DNA of 64,000 nt from Sapria himalayana (Eukaryota; Streptophyta; Magnoliopsida; Malpighiales; Rafflesiaceae): assembly GCA_029783825.1 (NCBI GenBank), contig JAREIK010003105.1, forward strand, positions 528,339-592,338, in the 5' to 3' direction. This document shows, in pieces, positions 28,033 to 38,882 of the stretch. A model generated the notes under the pieces. It was not told where the DNA came from and did no database searches. It was given only the letters and a program-made list of their open reading frames with translations. Both the position numbers and the translations under genes were made by a program. Position 1 is the stretch's first letter. Every line of letters starts with the position of its first letter.

Positions 28033-29819
28033 GGTTTATAAGTTTTATTTAAAAAATAAAATTATAAAAAAATTATTTTTGTGATTTTTTATCATTTTTG
28101 AATGTTATAACCTTTGAAAATATAATAATTTTTAAATATTTTTTCAAATGTAAATATAATATTTAGCTATAATAATCTTAATAAATATAAAACATTAAAA
28201 TTCAATATAAGTAATTTTATTGATAGATATTATAATAATGATCATAAAATAAATTAATAAACTATTATGAATAAGATTGATAGAAATTAAAATATAATTT
28301 CAAAACCTATATTCACTGATTCAAAATCAGTGTAAAATATATTATTAAATTATAATTTTTTGTTTTTAAATTTTTACTTCTTTTTTAAGGTTATATTTTT
28401 TTTGATTAAAAATAAATTATTAAAATTATATTTGTGTCACTCATTATTTATTTTGTAATTAACATTTCTATAAATATAAACTAATAAATAATTAAAATGA
28501 ATATTTAAAATTATAATGAATACAAATTAAGATGAAATTTGTGATTTATTATAAATGGTATACCGGTTTATTGGTTTGATTATTCAAGAGTTTTGTTGTT
28601 TAGGAATTTAGCAATTTATGTTTTTTGGCATTTTGTGGTTTATAGGTTTTATTTAAATAAAAAAAATAAAAAATTTTTTTTTCGATTTTTTCGGATTTTC
28701 AAAGGTTATAACCTTTGAAAATAAGATAATTTATAAAATTTTTTGAAATGTGAATACCATGTATAATTATATTAATCTTACTAATTATATATCATATAAA
28801 TTCAATATAAATAATTAAATTAAATATTTAAAATTATAATATATAGTCATAAAAATGAGATTTATTATTTATTAAGTAGTATATAGATATTAAAAGGTTT
28901 ATGTATTTAGGGGTTTCGTAGTTTATGAGCTTACTGATTTAAGTAAGCTGGCATTTAATGATCGATAGGCTTTTTTATAAAAATGAAATAAAAAAAATCT
29001 ATTTTTATTATTTTTTATCATATTTTGAATGTTATAACCATTGAAAATATGATAATTTTTAAATTTTTTTCAAAAGTGAATACAATATTTATTTATTATA
29101 ATTATAATAATTATATAAAATATAAATTCAATATAATCAATTTTATTGATAGATATTCTAATAAATCTAAAAAAATAAATTAAAAATCTATAATGAATAT
29201 GATTCATATTACATAAAATATAATATGAAAACCTAAAATGATTCAAAAGCAAAGGAAAATGTATTACTAAATAATAATTATTTGATTTGAAAATTTTTTT
29301 TCTTTAAAAGATTTATCTATACTTTTTGGAAAAAAAATAATTTATATAAATTATATCTATCTAACTCTTAATTTATTTCGTAATTAATATTTATATAAAA
29401 ATAAACAAATAATAATTAAAATGAATATTTAATTTATAATGAAAACAATAATATTGAGAATTATTATTTATTATTTAGGGTATACTGGTTTAATTTAAAT
29501 TAGATCTGTATCACTGATAATTTAATTTGTAATTAATATTTATATAAAAATAAACTGATAAATAATTAAAATAAAAATTTAAAATTATACTGAATACAAA
29601 TTTAAATGATTTTTATGATTTATTATTAATGTATACTAGTTTAATGGTTTAAGTATTTAGAGGTTTTTTTCATTTAGGAGTTTAGTGTTTTATGTTTTTA
29701 GGCATTTAGTGGTTTATAGGTATTATTTTAATAATAAAATAACAAAAAAAAATTTGTACTTTTTTCTCATTTTCATAGGTTATAACCTTTGAAAATATAA
29801 TAATATTTAAAATTTTTTT

Positions 29820-30545
29820 AATGTGAATATAATATTTAGATATAAGAATATTAATAATTATATATCATATAAATTCAATATAAACAATTTTATTGATAGA
29901 TATATTAATAATGATCAAAAATTAAATTAATAAAATATTAATAATAAGAAAGATATTAATTAATAAACTATTGATAGATATTATAATTATCATTTATTTT
30001 ATAGGTTATATAGGTTTAATGCTTTAAGTATTTAGTGGGGTTTTGGGTTTAGGAGTCTATAGATTTAAAGGTTTATAAGTTTTATTTAAAAAATAAAATT
30101 ATAAAAAAATTATTTTTGTGATTTTTTATCATTTTTGAATGTTATAACCTTTGAAAATATAATAATTTTAAATATTTTTTCAAATGTGAATACAATATTT
30201 AGTTATAAGAATATTAATAATTATATATCATATAAATTCAATATAAACAATTTTATTGATAGATATATTAATAATGATCAAAAATTAAATTAATAAAATA
30301 TTAATAATAAGAAAGATATTAATTAATAAACTATTGATAGATATTATAATTATCATTTATTTTATAAGTTATATAGGTTTAATGCTTTAAGTATTTAGTG
30401 GGTTTTGGGGTTTAGGAGTCTATAGATTTAAATGTTTAGGTATTTAGTGATTTATAATTTTTAATTAAATAAAAAAATTATTTTTGTGATTTTTTATCAT
30501 TTTTGAAGGTTATAACCTTTGAAAATATAAAAATTTTTAAATTTT
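29820..30545 (+). repeat. Tandem duplication of the ~378-bp monomer type
   Basis: Two short monomers lie next to each other (dyads 29778, 30140, 30508), whereas every other unit has one. The second copy starts at about 30181 and agrees with the 27.8-kb monomer better than with its immediate neighbour. A donor one unit away, rather than simple slippage, fits this best. Confidence 0.7.
30182..30432 (+). repeat. Segment identical to 27782-28032
   Basis: Second member of the identical pair. It lies within the extra ~368-bp monomer of the fifth higher-order unit. Confidence 0.8.
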
Positions 30546-32452
30546 TTTTCAAAAGTAAAAATAATATTTAGTTATAATAATATTAATAATTATAAAACAT
30601 TAAAATTCAATATAAGTAATTTTATTGATAGATATTATAATAATGATCAAAAAATAAATTAATAAACTATTATTAATAAGATTAATAGTAATTAAAATAT
30701 AATTTAAAAACCTATTTTCAATGATTCAAAATCAGAATAAAATATATTACTAAATAATAATTTTTTGTTTTTAAATTTTTACTTCTTTTTATAAGCTTAT
30801 ATTTTTTTTTGAATAAAAAATAAATTATTAAAATTATATTTGTATCACTAATTATTTATTTTTTAATTAATATTTCTATACAAAATAAACTAATAAATAA
30901 TTAAAATGAATATTTAAAAGTATAATGAAAACAAATTAAAATAAGATTTGTGATTTATTATATATGGTATACCAGTTTATTGGTTTGATTATTTAGAAGT
31001 TTTGTTGTTTAGGAGTTTAGCAATTTAAGATTTTGGGCATATTGTAGTTTATAGCTTTTACTTAAATAATAAAAATAAAAAAAATTTAGATTTTTTCTGA
31101 TTTTCAAAGGTTATAAACTTTGAAAATAAGATAATTTCTAAAGTTTTTTGAAATGTGAATACCATGTATAATTATATTATTCTTTCTGATTATATATCAT
31201 ATAAATTTAATATAAACAATTTTAATGATAGATATTATAATAATGATCAAAAATTAAATTAATAAACTATTACTAAAAATATAAATTTTAATTAAAATAT
31301 ATTTACATGACGCAAAATGATTCAAAATCAAATCAAAATATTTTACTAAATAATAATATTTAATCTTTAAATTTTTCCTTCTTTTTTTAAGCTTATATTT
31401 TTTTTAAAAAAAATCAATTATTTAAATAATGTTTGTCTCGCTCGAAAATTATTTCGTAATTAATTCTTTTAAAAAATTAAACTATAAATAATTAAATTGA
31501 ATATTTAAAATTATAATAAATAGACATAAAAATGAGATTTATTATTCATTAAGTAGTATATAGATATTAAAAGTTTTATGTATTTAGGGGTTTCGGGGTT
31601 TATTAGCTTACTGATTTAAGTAAGCGGGCATTTAATGGTCTATAAGCTTTATTTAAAAAATGAAATAACAAAAAATTTATTTTTTATTATTTTTTCTCAT
31701 ATTTTTTAACGTTATAACCTTTGAAAATATAATAATTTCAAAATTTTTTTAAAGAGTTAATACAATATTTATTTATAATAATCATTATAGTTATATATAA
31801 TATAAATTCAATATAATCAATTTTATTGATTGATATTCTAATAAATTAAAAAAAATAAATTAAAAATTTATAATGATTTAGATTCATATTACTTAAAATA
31901 TAATATGAAAACCTAAAATGATTCAATAGCAAATGAAAATGTATTACCAAATAATAATTATTTGTTTTGAAATTTTTTTTTCTTTTAAAAAGTTTATCTA
32001 TATTTTTTTGATGAAAAATAATTTATATAAATTATATCTATCTAACTCATAATTTATTTTGTAATTAATATTTATATAAAAATAAACAAATAAATAATTA
32101 AAATAAAATATTTTAAATTATAATGAAAACAATAATATTGAGATTTATTATTTATTATTTAGTGTATACTAGTTTAATTTAAATTAGATCTGTATCACTG
32201 ATAACTTAATTTGTAATTAATATTTCTATAAAAATAAACTGATAAATAATTAAAATCAAAATTAAAAATTATACAGAATACAAATTTTAATGATATTTAT
32301 GATTTATTATTAATGTATACTAGTTAAAATGTTTAAGTATTTAGAGGTTTTGTCATTTATAAGTTTAGTGATTTATGTTTTTAGGCACTTAGTGGGTTAT
32401 AGGTATAATTTAAACAATAAAATAACAAAAAAAATTTGGTAATTTTTTATCA

Positions 32453-32478
32453 TTTCCATAGGTTATAACCTTTGGAAA
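32453..32478. repeat. Dyad with compensated outer arms
   Basis: The outer arms read TTTCC and GGAAA instead of TTTTC and GAAAA. One T-to-C change is matched by A-to-G in the other arm, while the common inner asymmetry (ATAGG against CCTTT) is unchanged. The outer pairing is thus preserved through change. Confidence 0.8.
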
Positions 32479-35400
32479 TATAATAATATTTAAAATTTTT
32501 GAAATTTGAATACAATCTTTAGTTATATTAATATTAATAATTATATATCATATAAATTCGATATAAACAATTTTATAGATAGATTTATTAATAATGATCA
32601 AAAATTCAATTAATAAACTATTAATAATAAGATAGAGATTAATTAAAAAACTATTGATAAATATTATAATTATCATTTATTATATAGATTATATAGGTTT
32701 AATGCTTTAAGTATTTAGGGGGTTTTAAGGTTTAGGAGTCTATATATTTAAAGGTTTAGGTATTTAGTGGTTTATAAGTTTTATTTATATAATAAAATTA
32801 TCAAAAAATTATTTTTGTTATTTTTTATCATTTTCGAAAGTTATAACCTTTGAAAATATAATAATTTTTAAATATTTTTTCAAATGTAAATATAATATTT
32901 AGCTATAATAATCTTAATAATTATAAAACATTAAAATTCGATATAATTAATTTTATTGATAGATATTATAATAATGATAAAAAAATAAATTAATAAACTA
33001 TTATGAATAAGATTGATAACAATTAAAATATAATTTCAAAACCTATATACAATGATTCAAAAATAATGTAAAATATATTACTAAATAATAATTTTTTGTT
33101 TTTAAAATTTTACTTCTTTTTATAAGGTTATATTTTTTTTGATTAAAAATAAATTATTAAAATTATATTTGTCTCACTCTTTATTTATTTTGTAATTAAC
33201 ATTTCTATAAAAATAAAGTAATAAATAATTTAAATGTATATTTAAAACTATAATGAATACAAATTAAAATGTGATTTATGATTTATTATAAATAGTATAC
33301 CGGTTTATTGGTTTGATTATTTAGGGGTTTTGTTGCTTAGGAGTTTAGCAATTTATGTTTTTAGGTATTTTTTGGTTTATAGGTTTTTTTAAATAATAAA
33401 AAAAAATTTTTTTTTTAGATTTTTTAGGATTTTCAATGGTTATAACCTTTAAAAATAAAATAATTTTTAAAATTTTATGAAATATGAATACCATGTATAA
33501 TTATATTAATCTTACTGATTATATATCATATAAATTCAATATAAATAATTTTAATGATATATATTATCATATAGCTCAAAAATTAAATTAATAAACTATT
33601 AATAAAAATATAAATATTAATTAAAATATATTTACATGATGCAAAATGATTCAAAATCAAATCAAAATATATTACTAAATAATAATATTTATTTTTTAAA
33701 TTTTTAATTCTTTTTATAAGCTTATATTTTATTTTATTAAAAATCAATTATTTAAATAATATTTCTCTCACTCAAAATTTATTTTGTAATTAATTTTTGT
33801 AAAAGATTAAACTATGAATAATTAAAATAAATATTTAAAATTATAATAAATAGACATAAAAATGAGATTTATTATTCATTAAGTACTATATAGATGTTAA
33901 AAAGTTTATGTATTTAGGGGTTTCGGGTTTATTAGCTTACTAATTTAAGTAAGGAGGCATTATTGGTCTATAGGCTTTATTTAAAAAATGAAATTAAAAA
34001 AATTATTTTTATTATTTTTTATCATATTTTCAAGGTTATAATAATTGAAAATACGATAATTTTTAAATTTTTTTCAAGAGAGAATACAATATTTATTTAT
34101 AATAATCATAATAATTATATATAATATAAATTCAATATAAATAATTTTATTGATAGATATTCTAATAATTCTCAAAAAATAAATTAAAAATCTATAATGA
34201 ATAAGATTCATATTACTTAAAATATAATATGAAAACCTAAAATGATTCAAAAGCAAAGGAAAATGTATTACTAAATAATATTTATTTGTTTTAAATTTTT
34301 TTTATTTTAAAAAGTTTATCTATATTATATTGATGAAAAATAATTTATATAAATTATATCTATCTAACTCATAATTAATTTTGTAATTAATATTTATATA
34401 AAAATAAACAAATAACTAATTAAAATGAATATTTAAATTATAATGAAAACAAAATATTTAGAATTATTGTTTATTATTTAGGGAATGCTGGTTTAATTTA
34501 AATTAGATCTGTTTCACTGATAATTTAATTTGTAATTAATATTTCTATAAAAATAAACTGATAAATAATTAAAATAAAAATTAAAAATTATACAGAATAC
34601 AAATTTAAATGATATTTATGATTTATTATTAATGTATACTAGTTTAATTGTTTAAGTATTTAGAGGTTTTGTCATTTAGGAGTTTAGTGATTTATGTTTT
34701 TAGGCACTTAGTGGTTTATATATATTATTTATAAAATAAAATAACAAAAAAAAATTTGGTAATTCTCTCTCATTTTCATAGGTTATAACCTTTGATAATA
34801 TAATAATATTTAAAATTTTTGAAATGTGAATACAATCTTTAGTTATAATAATATTAATAATTATATATCATATAAATTCCATATAAACAATTTTATTGAT
34901 AGATATATTATTGATGATCAAAAATTAAATAAATAAACAAATAATTATAAGATAGAGATTAATTAATAAACTATTGATAGATATTATAATTATGCTTTAT
35001 TATATAGGTTATATAGTTTTAGTGCTTTAAGTATTTAGGGGCTTGTGGGGTTTAGGAGTCTATAGATTTAAATGTTTAGGTATTTAGTGATTTATAATTT
35101 TTATTTAAATAATAAAATTATAAAAAAATTATTTTTGTGATTTTTTATCATTTTTGAAGGTTATAACCTTTGAAAATATAATAATTTTTAAATTTTTTTT
35201 GAAAAGTAAAAATAATATTTAGTTATAATAATCTTTATAATTATAAAACATTAAAATTCAATATAAGTAATTTTATTGATAGATATTATAATTATGAACA
35301 AAAAATAAATTAATAAACTATTATTAATAAGATTGATAGTAATTAAAATAAAAATAAAAAACCTATTTAATTTTTACTTCTTTCTATAAGCTTATATTTT

Positions 35401-36225
35401 TTTTTGAATAAAAAATAAATTATTAAAATTATATTTGTCTCACTCATTATTTATTTTGTAATTAACATTTATATGAAAAATAATCAAATAAATAATTAAA
35501 ATGAATATTTAAAATTATAATGAAAAGAAATTTAAAGAGATTTGTGATTTATTATATATGGTATACCAGTTTATTGGTTTGATTATTTAGGAGTTTTAGT
35601 GTTTAGGAGTTTAGCAATTTATGTTTTTAGGCATATTATAGTTTATAGGTTTTATTTACGTAATAAAAATAAAAAAAAATTTAGATTTTTTTTGATTTTC
35701 AACGGTTATAACCTTTGAAAATAAGAAAATTTATAAAATTTTTTGAAATGTGAATACCATGTATAATTATATTAATCTTACTGATTATATATCATATAAA
35801 TTCAATATAAACAATTTTAATGATAGAAATTATAATAATGATCAAAAATTAAATTAATAAGCTATTTATAAAATTATAAATTTTAATCAAAATATATTTA
35901 CATGATGCAAAATGATTCAAAATCAAATCAAAATATATTACTAAATAATAATATTTAATTTTTAAATTTTTCCTTCTTTTTATAAGCTTATATTTTAAAA
36001 AAAAATCAATTATTTAAATAATGTTTGTCTCGCTCAAAATTTATTTTGTAATTAATTTCTGTAAAAAATTAAACTATAAATAATTAAATTGAATATTTAA
36101 AATTATTATAAATTCACATAAAAATGAGATTTATTATTCATTAAGTAGTATATAGCTGTTAAAGGGTTTATGTATTTAGGGATTTCGGGGTTTATGAGCT
36201 TACTGATTTAAGTAAGCAGGCATTT

Positions 36226-36876
36226 AAAGGTCTATAGACTTTATTTAAAAAATGAAATAACAAAAAATTTATTTTTATTATTTTTTATCATATTTTGAAG
36301 GTTATAACCATTGAAAATATAATAATTTTTAATTTTTTTTCAAAAGTGAATACAATATTTATTTATTATAATCATAATAATTAAAAATAAATTTTAGGCA
36401 TTTAGTGATTTATAGTTTAGGAGCCATTGAAAAATTTATTTTTAAAAATAAATTTTAAAGGTCTATAGTCTTTATTTAAAAAATGAAATAACAAAAAATT
36501 TATCTTTATTATTTTTTATCATATTTTGAAGGTTATAACCATTGAAAATATAATAATTTTTAAATTTTTTTTCAAAAGTGAATACAATATTTATTTATTA
36601 TAATCATAATAATTAAAAATAAATTTTTAGGCATTTAGTGATTTATAGTTTAGGAGCCATTGAAAAATTTATTTTTAAAAATAAATTTTAAAGGTCTATA
36701 GTCTTTATTTAAAAAATGAAATAACAAAAAATTTATTTTTATTATTTTTTATCATATTTTGAAGGTTATAACCATTGAAAATATAATAATTTTTAAATTT
36801 TTTTCAAAAGTGAATATAATATTTATTTATTATAATCATAATAATTAAAAATAAATTTTTAGGCATTTAGTGAATA
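36226..36876 (+). repeat. ~232-bp tandem triplication at the right edge of block A2
   Basis: Three direct copies start at 36226, 36457 and 36690 (231 and 233 bp apart), each beginning AAAGGTCTATAG. Each includes a dyad (36300, 36531, 36764; all with the asymmetric form GAAGGTTATAACCATTG) and ends in TTAGGCATTTAGTG. Between copies sits a short inverted repeat, AAATTTATTTTT next to AAAAATAAATTT. The last copy is cut by the hAT-1 sequence at ~36876. A diverged relative of the same segment lies at the other edge of the block (20591-20760). Confidence 0.85.
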
Positions 36877-38300
36877 CACCATTGTATCTCGACTATTTTC
36901 ACAAATCTCAATTTCTTTCAAAATTTGAATAATCTCAGGAAAATAAACAATAGAGGTAGAATATTATGAGCCCGAAAATTTACAAGTTACCTCATAAAAA
37001 GTAAAGAAACGAGCCAAAATTTTGGCGTTTGTTCCTTCAAAAACCTTTTGTCTTTGTCCTCTAACTTATCAAATTCTTTTTGATATTTTATATCAGTTTG
37101 TATCATCAAATAAGTTGAATTCCATCTTGTAGGACAATCTAATTGCAATGAAGATCCACATGACAAGTTTGCTTCTTAAACACATAACTTAAACATATCA
37201 AATCTTTTAGGACTGCTCTTCACATATTTCACCACACCTCTAATTTTTTGAATAGCACCCTCAACTACTGCAATGCCATCTTTGACAATTAAGTTTAGGA
37301 TATAAGCACAACATCTCATATGAAAATGCTCACCTCTCAAAGGTACAACACTTTCCTTCACAAGCCTTTTTTTCAATTGTTCAACTGCAACATCATTATT
37401 TGATGCATTGTCAATATTAATGTACATCAACTTTTTCAAACCCCATTCATTCATTCAAAACTCAATAGCAATTCTAATATTAACACCAGAATGACTTTTA
37501 ATTACACAAAAGTTCAAAAGCCTTTGATGCATATTCCATTGAGAATCAATGTAATGAATAGTCAAACATATATAAGACAAATTTTGAATGCTAGTCCAAG
37601 TGTCGGTAGTCAATGAAACTCTACAACAATGAGATGATATGCTATCAAATAATTTCTTCTTTTCATTCACAAATAAAGAAAACCAATCCCTCCGTGTAGA
37701 GTGCCTAGATTGAATTTTAAATTGAGGCACACTAACTTCACAAAAATTTTTGAACTCATCCTTCTCAACAAAACAAAAAGTCAATTCATCTTTTATGATC
37801 ATTTTCACCAAAGCCTCCCTAACTAGTTGTTGATCAAATTGCCAACAAGTTAATTTGTTATCCTCTGAGTTAGTACCTTTAGGGAAACTCCCCAAAGATT
37901 GTGACTTGTCTTTACCTTTGAAAACTTTTATTAATTCTTTTTTGTGTGGAAATTTCCTACAAGTCTATCTCAGGTATTTCCATTAACCCGAAGTACCTTG
38001 ATCACTTTTTCCCAAATATTCTTTCCTACACCATATACAAGCTGCCCTACCAGCTTCATTTCCCTCTGAATCAACTAATATCTGATAAGTTTCCAATACA
38101 ACAGACTTATACTTTTTATGAACTTGAGGTTCAGATGTACCTTGACTTTCTTTTACAATTGGAATTGAAGAACATGCCGTAACAATAAGAGTGTTCGTGA
38201 AAAAATGATGATTGGATTTATGAATACTTTGATCATTTGAGATGTGATCATCTTCAATTTATTGTATTTTTCGTTTACCGCTGGATTGTACCATCTGCAT
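36877..38300 (-). pseudogene. hAT-1 transposase, N-terminal and catalytic part with BED zinc finger, decayed
   Basis: Read downward from an ATG at 38298-38300. A BED-type zinc finger occupies about codons 70-115 (YQILVDSEG, CIWCRKEY, GTSG; an HLRxxC-type end is altered). The RNase H-like core follows with REALVKMII, a SRRT-like SRHSTRRDW, VSLTTDTWTS (catalytic Asp region), IDNASNNDVA, GEHFHMRCCAYILNLIVKDG (family C/HxxH region), and DCPTRWNSTYLM. The frame is constant from 38300 to about 37020 but contains stops at 38259-38261, 37983-37985, 37965-37967, 37455-37457 (TGA in the usual IExCL) and 37176-37178. A frameshift near 37015 leads into RFFTFYEVTCKFSGS, a TAA, then YFPEIIQILKEIE. It ends at ENSRDTMV, where satellite begins. 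About 15 family residues are missing before the C-terminal half at 20400. Confidence 0.9.
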
Positions 38301-38861
38301 TGCCATTAATTAATATGATATGTTAAGTATGAATACATATAAATATTTCAAACAAGCAAGCTCTACAAAACTAACTGTAACACATTCAGCCCACTCATTC
38401 GGCCCGACCACAACACCAGAACCAATACTCAACAAAACTGACTAAGACAAATAATAATAATAATTAATCACTCAATTCTCATCAGAAAAACAAACCAAAA
38501 GGCTTGTGGCATCTCAGACACGGTGGAGGCAACCAGAAGTGCGATGAACAAGGGCTGGACCTAACTTAACACGGCTGGAACGACATGAGGTGGCCTATAA
38601 CTCGTCGGAACAGCAATAGGTGCATCAGAATTGGATGGGCAGTAGCGGAATTGGTGGCATCTTTATGTTATATATATATTCCTAGTTATAGTATCAGGTT
38701 TTTTAGGACGAGATGGTTCTCGGGATGGATATTGCTTAAGATCCTGAACCATCCCAAAAGAAAAATTACGTGACAGAATGGGATGGGAAAAGTCAAAGTC
38801 AACGGATTTTTCTTAGTCCCGATTCTTTCGGGACAAGACTTTGGGTCGGGTCGCGAATCTT
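38301..38861 (-). other. hAT-1 5' leader and subterminal region
   Basis: Non-coding sequence between the putative transposase start and the right terminal repeat. It includes a TATATATATA stretch near 38672. From 38700 to 38861 it holds repeated GGGATGG, GTCCCG, CGGGAC and GGGTCGGGTC words like those at the left end. These are probably transposase-binding sites; the promoter would lie here, but no start site can be placed. A 62-codon and a 68-codon open frame in this stretch are not recognisable. Confidence 0.6.
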
Positions 38862-38882
38862 CGAGTCCCATGAGCAGCCCTA
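38862..38882 (-). repeat. hAT-1 right terminal inverted repeat
   Basis: The inward reading starts TAGGGCTGCTCATGGGAC and mirrors 18795-18812 with one mismatch. The following CTAAATGC (38883-38890) is the satellite target octamer, and the array continues in register with the B consensus after it. Confidence 0.88.

Larger units (their letters stand above)
20401..36876 (+). repeat. Satellite array, orientation A, block A2, inside hAT-1, with a ~2.32-kb higher-order repeat
   Basis: The most regular block in the window. Dyad centres lie at 20660, 20915, 21293, 21898, 22496, 23240, 23617, 24221, 24817, 25564, 25942, 26535, 27131, 27740, 28103, 28704, 29030, 29778, 30140, 30508, 31109, 31710, 32461, 32839, 33438, 34034, 34781, 35159, 35704, 36300, 36531 and 36764. 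Steps follow the cycle ~603, ~597, ~746, ~378 bp. Four monomer types can be told apart by their telomere-like tracts: AGTATATAG...GCTTACTGATTTAAGTAAGC, TATACTAGTTTAATGG, TTATATAGGTTTAATGC, and TATACCGGTTTATTGG. Orientation is opposite to the arrays flanking hAT-1. The left edge abuts transposase sequence at ~20400 and the right edge at ~36876. Confidence 0.92.
18795..38882 (-). mobile_element. hAT-1: hAT-family DNA transposon split by 16.5 kb of satellite
   Basis: Both ends carry matching terminal inverted repeats, TAGGGGTGCTCATGGGAC at the left and TAGGGCTGCTCATGGGAC read inward from the right, flanked by a probable degenerate 8-bp duplication. The subterminal regions share GGGACGGGA/TCCCGTCCC-type words at both ends. 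Transposase remains lie on the minus strand: the N-terminal part at 36877-38300 and the C-terminal part at 19690-20400. Without the internal satellite block (20401-36876) the element is about 3.6 kb, a normal size for an autonomous plant hAT. It sits in a B-orientation monomer, and the array resumes on the right at the matching consensus position. The transposase is broken by several stops and frameshifts, so the element is dead. Confidence 0.88.

Noticed and set aside
22536..34256. Short open reading frames of 60-65 codons in block A2 as genes
   Set aside because: They are repeats of one satellite segment, low in complexity, broken in most monomers, and without a plausible start context.
20401..36876. 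A simple inversion as the origin of the internal satellite block
   Set aside because: Both transposase halves keep the same strand and gene order, so only the inside could have flipped; that still requires satellite inside the element first.
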